From assembly GCA_902468045.1 (NCBI GenBank), contig CABQXG010000048.1, positions 1 to 8,212 of the forward strand: 8,212 nucleotides of DNA, read 5' to 3'. The stretch is from an uncultured Collinsella sp. (GTDB lineage Bacteria > Actinomycetota > Coriobacteriia > Coriobacteriales > Coriobacteriaceae). The position numbers and the translations under genes were made by a program. Under the pieces are notes generated by a model that saw only the letters and a list, made by a program, of their open reading frames with translations, was not told where the DNA came from and ran no database searches. Below are positions 1-5,811 of the stretch, in pieces. The first letter of the stretch is position 1. The number at the start of each line of letters is the position of its first letter.

Positions 1-1
1 C

Positions 2-766
2 CTGATCGTGTCCCCGCCCAAGGCCGGCAAGACCACGATCCTCAAGAAGATCTGCCAGTCTATCTCGATTAACAACCCCGAGGTGCACCTCATCTGCCTG
101 CTCGTCGACGAGCGCCCCGAAGAGGTCACCGATATGCAGCGTTCCATCAAGGGCGAGGTTGTGGCGTCGACCTTCGATATGCCCGCCGACAACCACACTC
201 GTGTGGCAGAGCTCGTCATCGAGCGCGCCAAGCGCATCGTGGAGCTGGGCGGCGATGTTGTGGTGGTGCTCGACTCCATCACGCGTCTTGCCCGCGCGTA
301 CAACTTGGCGGCGCCCGCCTCAGGGCGCATCCTTTCGGGCGGCGTCGATTCGGCGGCACTGTATCCGCCCAAGCGCTTCCTGGGCGCAGCCCGCAACATC
401 GAGAACGGCGGCTCGCTCACCATCCTGGCCTCTGCCCTCATCGACACCGGTTCCAAGATGGACGAGGTCATCTTTGAGGAGTTCAAGGGCACCGGCAACA
501 TGGAGCTCAAGCTCGACCGCGACCTGGCTGACCGCCGCATCTTCCCGGCTATCGACCCCGTTGCCTCCGGTACGCGTAACGAGGACCTGTTGGTTGACGA
601 GCAGATGCGTCCGTTTGTCTTTGGCTTGCGTCGCATTCTTGCCGGCATGAACAACACCGAGCGCGCGGCCGCATCGTTTATCAAGGGTCTTAAGGGCACC
701 AACACCAACCAGGAGTTCCTGGTGCGTTCGGCCAAAAAACACAGCGACTACGAGCAGACGTTCTAG
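2..766 (+). CDS. rho: Transcription termination factor Rho, C-terminal part (5' end outside window)
   Basis: Rho is a hexameric RNA-dependent ATPase and helicase that ends transcription at Rho-dependent sites. The reading frame is open from base 2, so the N-terminal RNA-binding domain lies upstream of the window. 254 residues are visible. They start in the Walker A loop (PPKAGKTT, fragment residues 5-12) and continue through the [12 protein letters not shown] segment, Walker B ([16 protein letters not shown]) and the Q-loop region ([19 protein letters not shown]). Next come the R-loop stretch FKGTGNMEL and the [16 protein letters not shown] segment, which in the family holds the arginine finger. 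These are family-diagnostic and no residue looks damaged. The GTG at 8-10 is an internal valine, not a start. A strong intrinsic terminator follows 37 bases after the stop, so rho ends its transcript here. Confidence 0.97.
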   Translation: MIVSPPKAGKTTILKKICQSISINNPEVHLICLLVDERPEEVTDMQRSIKGEVVASTFDMPADNHTRVAELVIERAKRIVELGGDVVVVLDSITRLARAYNLAAPASGRILSGGVDSAALYPPKRFLGAARNIENGGSLTILASALIDTGSKMDEVIFEEFKGTGNMELKLDRDLADRRIFPAIDPVASGTRNEDLLVDEQMRPFVFGLRRILAGMNNTERAAASFIKGLKGTNTNQEFLVRSAKKHSDYEQTF

Positions 767-803
767 GTTGTCATCTACACGCAGCGATAGTCATCAATGC
801 AAT

Positions 804-837
804 AAAGGGTCGGGGCTTTGAGCCTCGGCCCTTTTCT
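804..837 (+). terminator. Intrinsic terminator of rho
   Basis: The arms 804-816 and 822-834 form a 13-pair stem, with two of the pairs G-T wobbles, around a 5-base loop (817-821). A short T-rich run follows at 832-837. It lies 37 bases after the rho stop, with no gene between. Confidence 0.88.
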
Positions 838-912
838 ATATCGCCGCTCCGCGCTTTTTTGACCATAAGACTGGCAAGCAGCAGGTTTCCCGTTTCAATC
901 CGACATCGTCGC

Positions 913-941
913 TTGCAATCGACAGGGCGGTTTCGCATAAT
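913..941 (+). promoter_or_regulatory. Sigma70-type promoter for the 1078-2928 gene pair
   Basis: A -35 box TTGCAA (913-918) and a -10 box CATAAT (936-941) are separated by exactly 17 bases, which puts the transcription start near 948. It is the only good promoter between the rho terminator and the next gene. It implies a leader of about 130 bases. A small perfect inverted repeat (AGCTT, two bases, AAGCT; 942-953) overlaps the expected start point and could be an operator, but nothing else supports that. Confidence 0.6.
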
Positions 942-969
942 AGCTTTTAAGCTTCGCGACGGAAAACGC

Positions 970-1020
970 AGATGAAACGAACCATATACCGTTGCTTTGG
1001 GGCATAGCCCCGCTTCATCT
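970..1020 (+). other. Foldable 5' leader of the membrane-protein gene
   Basis: This part of the 838-1077 gap can close into a branched structure. A 7-base perfect outer stem pairs 970-976 with 1014-1020. Inside it, one arm pairs 977-979 with 990-992. A second, stronger arm pairs GGGGC (999-1003) with GCCCC (1007-1011) around a 3-base loop, and is extended by GC/GC (994-995 with 1012-1013). No T-run follows, so it is not a terminator. I do not recognise a known riboswitch class. The inner 3-pair arm is weak, so the full three-way shape is uncertain. The rest of the gap holds only the terminator and promoter listed separately. Confidence 0.3.
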
Positions 1021-1077
1021 TCTCTCGCGCAGCCAACTGAATGATGCGATTTGGGTGCTGGAAGATGGGGAGAGCTC

Positions 1078-2471
1078 ATGGCTTCTTCTGATGCAACACA
1101 ACGAGCAGTCCTTGCCGGACTTTCGTGCGGGATCGGCCTTGCCGCTCCCGTGGTTATGTATGCCGCGACGCTGCCGTTTTCGTCGGTGAACGAGACGGTC
1201 GCGGCGGTTCCCTTCGCCGTGGGCGCGGTGGCGGGCGTGGGCATCTATGCCGCCTCGCTGGGTATCTCCGAGTATCGTGCGCAGCGTGAAGAGCGTCTGT
1301 TCCAGCCCGGTGCCATGGGCGGTGCCGCCAATCTCAATCAGCATCAAAGCGAGTTCAAGACCGCCTCGATTTCAGCTCAGCAGCAGGATGCGACTCCTTA
1401 CGCTGCGGCTTCTGATTCTCAGGCTCAGGCGGAGCAGTCTACCTCGGCATTCCTTTCCGGCCTGACTGGTGCGTTCCAGCGCCGTCATGCCGATGATGGT
1501 GTCCCTACCATCGCTCGAGCCGCAGATGCTATGGACGAGGACGAGGCTTGGTCCATGATCGACAGTATGCTTGACGACGATTCGCCGGTGAGCTGCGACC
1601 CTGCACACTCGCGCGACGTCTATCAAGTCGCCATCGACGAGCTCACCAACGGCGGCAGACCGGCTCCTTCAATCGCGACGACATCGCCGCCGCGGCACGC
1701 GCCGTGTCTGGCTCCCAGGCCGCCCCTGCGGGCAGCACGGCGGCTTTCGTGGCACTCGTCGCCAACGCGGCAGCCAATAACGCCTACAGCGCTACCTCGG
1801 CGGACGCGAACGCTTCTGCCGACAATTCGTACGTTGATGAAGCCATGGCCGCGGACGAGGAGGCCGTTGCCGCCCGCCGTGCCGCCGAAAGCTCGCTGTG
1901 GGGCGCTCCTGCCCAGCAGCAGGCGGCTGAGGCTGCGCCGTACAATGTAAACCTCGCCAGCATGCCTATCATCTCCGGTGCCGCGGATATCGATTTCGAT
2001 GACCTCGATGAGCCTGCAGCCATCACCGCATCGATTGATGCCCAAGATCGCATCGACACCGGCGACCTTCCGGATGCCTCACTCGAGGTTGATGTCCCCA
2101 TGGCTGATTACTCGGGCCACGAGGACATGTGGGCCGCCGCCACCGCGATTCTGGATGAGATTGACGAGCCTGCTCCTGTTGCAGCCCCCGCTCCCGTCGC
2201 TGCCCCTCAGCCTGCTGCCCCCGCCTATGTCGGCCGTCACAGCGCTGTGCTCCCCGAGGATACTGCCCGTATCTCGCGCGAGAGCATCGAGCGGGCCGAG
2301 GCTATTGCCGCCGGCATTATGGAAAACCGTCGTCACGAGCGCGTCAATCAGATCCTCGAGGAGGAGATCGAGCGCCTGCAGTCCTCTACCGCCAAGCGTA
2401 CGGGCCGTGCCTACCTGAGCGTTATCGAGGGCGGTACCGCCAGCTTCGCGCCGCTCCGCGCGGAGGCATAA
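1078..2471 (+). pseudogene. Unknown Ala-rich protein with two N-terminal membrane helices, broken by a frameshift
   Basis: I do not recognise the family. The ATG at 1078 is preceded by GGGGAGAG (1067-1074), a better start than the in-frame TTG at 1051. Two hydrophobic helices span about residues 9-33 and 40-62, separated by a short loop. A basic stretch (EYRAQREER) and a long acidic, Ala/Ser/Gln-rich region follow. Coding sense then moves to another frame near 1650-1660. After the residues DELTNGG the first frame turns into Pro/Arg-rich nonsense and runs to 1950. The second frame gives TGSFNRDDIAAAARAVSGSQ and continues to the stop at 2469-2471. Restoring one base would give a single product of about 464 residues. 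The end holds a Pro/Ala linker and a charged helical stretch (ENRRHERVNQILEEEIERLQ). It is probably a bitopic or hairpin membrane anchor with a cytoplasmic tail. The cause may be a true mutation or a sequence error. Confidence 0.75.
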
Positions 2472-2478
2472 CTTCTGC

Positions 2479-2928
2479 ATGGTTAAGATCAATCGAAAAT
2501 GGGCGGTCGTGACCTGCCTGATGGCGCTCTTGATCTGGGGCAATTCGCTGGTTCCCGGCTCGGGGTCGGGCTCGCTGAGCCTAACGGTCATGGAAGCTAT
2601 CCGCGGTTTCCTGCACGGCGTGGGACTTCCATATGAATGGGTGACCAACTTTGTTGTTCGCAAGTGCGCGCATTTTACCGAGTATATGGTGCTCGGCATC
2701 TTGGCAACGCACGCCTTTGATTTTGAGGGCCGGCGCACCTTTGACGTGCTGCTGCCCACGGCGGTGTTTCTGCTGCTGATTCCTTCGATCGACGAGACGA
2801 TTCAGCTCTTTGTGCCGGGACGCGCCGGCATGATCACCGATGTGATGATCGACTGCTGTGGAGCGGCAACGGGCGTTGTGCTCCGATATCTACTACGATC
2901 GCTCATATGTGCCAAAAAGGCCGCCTAG
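2479..2928 (+). CDS. VanZ-family membrane protein
   Basis: This is a 149-residue integral membrane protein with about four hydrophobic segments (residues 8-25, 64-80, 89-104, 118-139). The VanZ-like signature is clear: RKCAHFTEYMVLG (61-73), then DETIQLFVPGRAG (105-117), with D121 and D125 before the small-residue CCGAATG stretch. VanZ itself gives low-level teicoplanin resistance. Most chromosomal homologues have no assigned role, so resistance should not be assumed. The ATG lies 7 bases after the stop of the upstream gene, whose last codons contain the CGGAGG (2461-2466) that can serve as its ribosome site. The two genes are therefore very likely cotranscribed. The last residues, KKAA and stop, are encoded by the left arm of the terminator. 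Confidence 0.88.
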   Translation: MVKINRKWAVVTCLMALLIWGNSLVPGSGSGSLSLTVMEAIRGFLHGVGLPYEWVTNFVVRKCAHFTEYMVLGILATHAFDFEGRRTFDVLLPTAVFLLLIPSIDETIQLFVPGRAGMITDVMIDCCGAATGVVLRYLLRSLICAKKAA

Positions 2929-2959
2929 GACGTATGCTTGGTGCTAGGCGGCCTTTTTT
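2914..2959 (+). terminator. Bidirectional terminator between the VanZ and ROK genes
   Basis: A perfect 15-pair stem (2914-2928 with 2944-2958) has a 15-base loop. Six T follow on the plus strand (2954-2959), and the matching A-run (2914-2918) supplies a T-run for minus-strand transcripts. It can end both the VanZ message and the converging kinase message. Its left arm contains the VanZ stop codon. Confidence 0.92.
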
Positions 2960-3041
2960 ATTAGAGGGCTTATATAGGGCGTGGTGGCGTCGCTCCGTAG
3001 GTTGGATTTGCCGGGCGCGCCACGCCCTGTGGGTGCGTCTG

Positions 3042-3932
3042 TTACTGAAGCGCCTGCGCGCCCAGGGCCAGGCAGCCCATGATGCCCTGCTTGCCCTCAA
3101 GGCTGTTGTTGACAATATAGGTATCGATGTCGTTGACCTCGGGCGTGACGATATAACCGTTGAGCATCTCGGCGCACTTCTTGCGCGCGAGCGGCACGAT
3201 GGGGGTGTGGTCGGCCACGCCGCCACCGATGATGATCTTTTGCGGCGCGTAGCACAGCGTGTAGGTCATGAGCGCCTGTGCCAGATAGCCTGCGAGCAGG
3301 TCCATGGCCTCCGGGTCATCGGCCATGTCTCCGGCGCTCTTGCCATCCCAGCGCTTTTTAACGCCGGGGCCGGCGATGAGACCCTCGAGGCAATTGTCGT
3401 GGAAGGGGCAGGCGCTGTGCTCGCCAATGGTGTCGCGCGGGTCGCGCGTGACCAGGATGTGGCCGGCCTCGGGATGCATCATGCCGTGTACGAGCTTACC
3501 GCCCGAGAGCACGCCGGCGCCCACGCCGGTGCCGATGGTCAGATACACAACGTCAGTGAGGCCCTGGGCGCAACCAAAGGTGACCTCGCCCAGGCAGGCG
3601 ACGTTGACGTCGGTGTCGTAGCCGCAGGGGATATTGAGCTCGTTTTGGATAGTGCCCAGCAGGTCAAAGTAGCGCCATGCCGTTTTGGGCGTCTCCAGGA
3701 TCTTGCCGTATTGGGGCGAGGCAGGGTTGACTGCGGTGGGGCCAAAGGCGCCGATGCCCAGCGCGGCGATGCCCTTGTCGGCAAACCATGCATTGACGGC
3801 CTCAACGGTCTCCTGCGGGGTCGTGGTCGCGATCTGCTCACGCTCCAGGACCGTACCGTCTGCATAGCCCGTGGCGCAGACCATCTTGGTGCCGCCGGCC
3901 TCGAGCGCTCCGATAAGCTGCTGTTCTGCCAT
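3042..3932 (-). CDS. ROK-family sugar kinase, fructokinase-like (zinc type)
   Basis: This is an ATP-dependent sugar kinase of 296 residues, the usual length for the YdhR/GmuE fructokinase branch of the ROK family. Visible motifs in order are the phosphate-binding loop EAGGTKMVCA (11-20), GAFGPTAVNP (61-70) and the catalytic aspartate D108 in DTDVNVACLGE. The second phosphate motif TIGTGVGAG (132-140) follows. The zinc site is H158, C175, H178 and C181, in GHI and CPFHDNC. The glycine motif IIIGGGVA comes near 233-240. Fructose is the likely substrate by family; mannose or glucose cannot be excluded. The ATG at 3930-3932 is preceded on the minus strand by AGAGAGGA about five bases away. It is transcribed alone between two terminators, so its pathway partners are not in this window. 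Confidence 0.88.
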   Translation of the reverse strand: MAEQQLIGALEAGGTKMVCATGYADGTVLEREQIATTTPQETVEAVNAWFADKGIAALGIGAFGPTAVNPASPQYGKILETPKTAWRYFDLLGTIQNELNIPCGYDTDVNVACLGEVTFGCAQGLTDVVYLTIGTGVGAGVLSGGKLVHGMMHPEAGHILVTRDPRDTIGEHSACPFHDNCLEGLIAGPGVKKRWDGKSAGDMADDPEAMDLLAGYLAQALMTYTLCYAPQKIIIGGGVADHTPIVPLARKKCAEMLNGYIVTPEVNDIDTYIVNNSLEGKQGIMGCLALGAQALQ

Positions 3933-3970
3933 AGTATTCCTCTCTCTGGGACGAGTTGCTCCGTGACTAA

Positions 3971-3976
3971 AGTATA
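3971..3976 (-). promoter_or_regulatory. Candidate -10 box of the ROK kinase promoter
   Basis: On the minus strand this reads TATACT, a near-consensus -10 element, giving a start near 3964 and a leader of about 30 bases. The corresponding -35 box is poor, which would fit an activated or otherwise regulated promoter. A palindromic operator-like sequence (3994-4007) covers the -35 area. Confidence 0.45.
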
Positions 3977-3993
3977 GGGCTCTAAACCATTTA

Positions 3994-4007
3994 AGAAAGC
4001 GCTATAA
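3994..4007 (-). promoter_or_regulatory. Operator-like palindrome (LacI/CcpA style) upstream of the ROK kinase
   Basis: AGAAAGCGCTATAA matches 11 of 14 positions of the catabolite operator pattern TGAAAGCGCTTTCA, including the invariant central CG and its flanks. It covers roughly -30 to -43 relative to the predicted start. LacI-family regulators bind such sites, and carbon control of a fructokinase gene would be natural. The partial match and the AT-rich flank shared with the neighbouring terminator keep confidence low. Confidence 0.3.
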
Positions 4008-4048
4008 AAAGAAGCCTCGCAACGTGGCGGGCGGTGCGGGGCTTCTTT
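4006..4048 (-). terminator. Intrinsic terminator of the aminotransferase gene
   Basis: On the minus strand a 14-position stem with one mismatch (4035-4048 with 4008-4021) has a 13-base loop. It runs into a T-run (4006-4010), and the stem-loop begins 25 bases after the aminotransferase stop. It separates that gene from the ROK promoter. Confidence 0.88.
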
Positions 4049-4073
4049 GGTTGCTTTAGTTGCCGGGCCGTCC

Positions 4074-5255
4074 TTACCCGCGCGGCTTGATTTTATCACG
4101 TAGCGACTTGAGGTTCTCCAGTGCCGCGTTAAGCGTCTCATCCCGCTTGGCAAAGTGGAAACGAATCAGATGGTTGACGGGCTCGCGGAAGAAGCTCGAG
4201 CCGGGCACGGCGCCCACGCCCACCTTGGATGCGAGGTCCTCGCAGAATTCGAGGTCGCTGTCATAGCCAAACTCAGAGATGTCCATCATGACGTAGTAGG
4301 CGCCCTGCGGCACGTTATGCTCAAGACCGATGCTATCGAGCCCCTGGCAGAACAAGTCGCGTTTGGCGGTGTAGAGGTCGAGGACCTCATCGTAATAGCT
4401 GTCGTCGAAGTTGAGGGCGGTGACAACGGCTTCCTGCAGGGGAGCGGCGGCACCCACGGTGAGAAAGTCGTGGACCTTCTTGATACGCTCGGTGATCTGG
4501 GCCGGGGCGATGGTGTAGCCCAGGCGCCAACCGGTGATGGAGTACGTCTTAGACAGCGAGCTGCAGCTGATGGTTCGCTCGAACATGCCGGGCAGCGTGG
4601 CCATATAGACGTGCTCGTGGGGCGCGTAGACGATGTGCTCGTATACCTCGTCGGTAATGCAGTAGGCGTCGTACTTTTTGCAGAGGTCGGCGATGAAGGT
4701 GAGCTCCTCGCGCGTAAAGACCTTGCCGCAAGGGTTGGAAGGGTTGCACAGGACGATGGCCTTGGGGTCGTTGCCGCGGAAGGCTGCCTCGAGCGTCTCG
4801 CGGTCAAAGTCGAACGTGGGCGGGTTGAGCGGCACATAGATGGGCTCGGCACCCGAGAGAATGGTGTCAGCGCCGTAGTTCTCGTAGAACGGCGAGAAGA
4901 TGACGACCTTGTCTCCGGGGTTCGTAACCGTCATCATGGCGGCCATCATGGCCTCGGTGGAGCCGCAGGTGACCACGATATTCTGGTTGGGGTCGATCGG
5001 CATGCCCATAAAGTGCTCCTGTTTGGCGGCGAGCGCCTCGCGCATGGCCTGGGAGCCCCAGGTAATGGAGTACTGGTGGTAGAGCGGCTTGGGGTCGGCG
5101 GCGATGGTGCTCAGGCTGTTGAGCAGCTGCGCCGGAGGATCGAAGTCGGGGAAGCCCTGCGACAGGTTGACGGCATCGTAATTATTGGAGATGCGTGTCA
5201 TGCGGCGGATGACCGAATCGGTAAATGTTGCCGTGCGGTTGGAGAGTTCTTTCAT
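4074..5255 (-). CDS. PLP-dependent class I/II aminotransferase
   Basis: This is a 393-residue fold-type I aminotransferase of full family length. Visible landmarks are NLSQGFPDFDPP (30-41), HQYSITWGSQAMREAL (60-75) and the aromatic ring-stacking Y124 in SPFYENYG. N174 is in NPSNPCGK, and D202 in TDEVYEHIVY binds the pyridine nitrogen. The Schiff-base lysine K236 is in SSLSKTYSITGWRLGY, and the substrate carboxylate arginine R365 is in NHLIRFHF. The SQGFPDF and HQY signatures resemble the methionine/kynurenine aminotransferase group (YbdL-like) more than housekeeping aspartate aminotransferases. The amino-acid substrate cannot be fixed from sequence. The ATG at 5253-5255 is preceded on the minus strand by AAAGGA about five bases away. 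No clear minus-strand promoter was found; TAAACT near 5287-5292 is a weak -10 candidate. It is monocistronic and divergent from the tRNA. Confidence 0.92.
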   Translation of the reverse strand: MKELSNRTATFTDSVIRRMTRISNNYDAVNLSQGFPDFDPPAQLLNSLSTIAADPKPLYHQYSITWGSQAMREALAAKQEHFMGMPIDPNQNIVVTCGSTEAMMAAMMTVTNPGDKVVIFSPFYENYGADTILSGAEPIYVPLNPPTFDFDRETLEAAFRGNDPKAIVLCNPSNPCGKVFTREELTFIADLCKKYDAYCITDEVYEHIVYAPHEHVYMATLPGMFERTISCSSLSKTYSITGWRLGYTIAPAQITERIKKVHDFLTVGAAAPLQEAVVTALNFDDSYYDEVLDLYTAKRDLFCQGLDSIGLEHNVPQGAYYVMMDISEFGYDSDLEFCEDLASKVGVGAVPGSSFFREPVNHLIRFHFAKRDETLNAALENLKSLRDKIKPRG

Positions 5256-5339
5256 GCCGGTCCTTTCGAGGATTTGCAGTGGGGCAAGTTTACTCCTATG
5301 GAACCGGTGGGAATTGCTCGAAACGCGCTCGAAAAACTC

Positions 5340-5358
5340 TTTTCAAAATTCTTGAAAA
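5340..5358. repeat. AT-rich inverted repeat upstream of the tRNA promoter
   Basis: TTTTCAA (5340-5346) and TTGAAAA (5352-5358) form a perfect 7-base inverted repeat with a 5-base spacer. It lies just upstream of the tRNA -35 box. The position and A/T tracts fit an UP element of a stable-RNA promoter. A regulator site serving the divergent aminotransferase gene is the alternative. Confidence 0.4.
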
Positions 5359-5365
5359 TTGGGGC

Positions 5366-5394
5366 TTGCATCGCGTGGCGTTCCTTGCAATAAT
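5366..5394 (+). promoter_or_regulatory. Promoter of the tRNA gene
   Basis: A -35 box TTGCAT (5366-5371) and a -10 box AATAAT (5389-5394) are 17 bases apart. The predicted start near 5401 leaves a leader of about 20 bases before the tRNA, a normal arrangement for a tRNA transcript. Confidence 0.65.
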
Positions 5395-5420
5395 AGTCGA
5401 GCGCGAAGCGCACAGGACAC

Positions 5421-5495
5421 GGTGGGTGTAGCTCAGTTGGCTAGAGCGACGGGTTGTGGTCCCGTAGGTCGAGGGTTCGAGTCCCTCCCCCGCTA
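5421..5495 (+). tRNA. tRNA-His (GTG anticodon) with a mismatched 3' acceptor strand: apparent hybrid tRNA
   Basis: The cloverleaf is clear up to the T arm. The D stem is GCTC/GAGC (5431-5434, 5444-5447). The anticodon stem is ACGGG/CCCGT with loop TTGTGGT and anticodon GTG (5456-5458), which reads histidine codons. The T stem is GAGGG/CCCTC (5471-5475, 5483-5487) with loop TTCGAGT. The acceptor fails. The 5' strand GTGGGTG (5422-5428) faces CCCCGCT (5488-5494), so positions 2:71, 3:70 and 6:67 are mismatched and 1:72 is only a wobble. The histidine identity element, an extra G(-1) paired with C73, is also lost: base 5421 is G but position 73 is A (5495). The 3' strand would suit a different tRNA starting AGCGGGG or GGCGGGG. 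As written this is unlikely to be a working tRNA-His. It most likely joins the 5' part of one tRNA to the 3' end of another. Confidence 0.75.
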
Positions 5496-5556
5496 CGCAA
5501 GGTTCGTTGCAGCGCCACTCAAGGGCTGCTCGAGGATCAAACAAGAGGAGTACAAC

Positions 5557-5727
5557 GTGGCTAGCAAGTCCGCCGACGTTCGCCCCAAGATCACTCTGGC
5601 CTGCTCGGAGTGCAAGGAGCGCAACTACATCACCAAGAAGAACCGTCGTAACACGCCGGATCGTCTCGAGCTGGCGAAGTACTGCCCGCGTTGCCACAAG
5701 TCGACGACGCACCGCGAGACCCGCTGA
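5557..5727 (+). CDS. rpmG: Large ribosomal subunit protein bL33
   Basis: This is a 56-residue zinc-ribbon protein of the 50S subunit. It begins with GTG at 5557, preceded by AAGAGGAG (5543-5550) at six bases. The core [20 protein letters not shown] (9-28) and the end THRETR are typical. The zinc ligands C16, C19, C43 and C46 are present in CSEC and CPRC, so this is the zinc-binding form. The N-terminal [15 protein letters not shown] and the [10 protein letters not shown] stretch match the form I know from Actinomycetales better than the shorter form expected in Coriobacteriia. That supports a change of genome upstream of this gene. In many actinobacteria rpmG directly follows tRNA genes, which fits the foreign tRNA 3' end at 5488-5495. 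secE and nusG, often nearby, are not downstream here. Confidence 0.95.
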   Translation: MASKSADVRPKITLACSECKERNYITKKNRRNTPDRLELAKYCPRCHKSTTHRETR

Positions 5728-5742
5728 CGGTTTCCATCTCAG

Positions 5743-5776
5743 AGCCCCGAGGAACCTGGTTCCCCGGGGTTCTTTG
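5743..5776 (+). terminator. Intrinsic terminator of rpmG
   Basis: CCCCGAGGAAC (5745-5755) pairs with GTTCCCCGGGG (5759-5769) with one A-C mismatch and a 3-base loop, then a T-rich run (5770-5776). It starts 16 bases after the rpmG stop and insulates rpmG from the sialidase gene. Confidence 0.8.
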
Positions 5777-5799
5777 TATGTGCGCTGGGACACCTATGT

Positions 5800-5811
5800 T
5801 ATCCTGAACAC
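5800..5811 (+). promoter_or_regulatory. Probable leaderless promoter of the sialidase gene (-10 box)
   Basis: TATCCT (5800-5805) fits the actinobacterial -10 pattern TAnnnT. It lies exactly six bases before the ATG at 5812, so transcription would start on the first base of the start codon. No Shine-Dalgarno sequence is present, which agrees with a leaderless message. A convincing -35 box is not seen. Confidence 0.45.

Noticed and set aside
1640..1704. Programmed ribosomal frameshift in the 1078-2471 gene
   Set aside because: No slippery heptamer, stimulating stem or internal Shine-Dalgarno sequence is seen at the shift point. A mutation or sequence error is simpler.
2479..2928. Glycopeptide resistance gene
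   Set aside because: VanZ-like domains are widespread in chromosomes without any resistance role, and no other van genes are present.
2907..3977. Open frame of 356 codons on the plus strand opposite the ROK kinase
   Set aside because: It starts inside the VanZ terminator and covers a kinase with all catalytic and zinc motifs on the other strand, so it is a GC-driven shadow.
4155..5393. Long open frame of 412 codons on the plus strand opposite the aminotransferase
   Set aside because: It is the mirror of a fully conserved PLP aminotransferase in GC-rich DNA. It is Gly/Val/Asp-rich with no recognisable motif, and no ribosome site or promoter supports it.
5421..5495. Integration of a genomic island at the tRNA (attachment site)
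   Set aside because: Site-specific integration normally restores a complete tRNA and leaves a direct repeat and an integrase. Here the acceptor stem is broken and no integrase or second repeat copy is visible.
5359..5727. Extended upstream start for L33 reading through the tRNA
   Set aside because: The extra N-terminus is translated tRNA sequence. The GTG at 5557 has a good ribosome site and gives the standard 56-residue protein.
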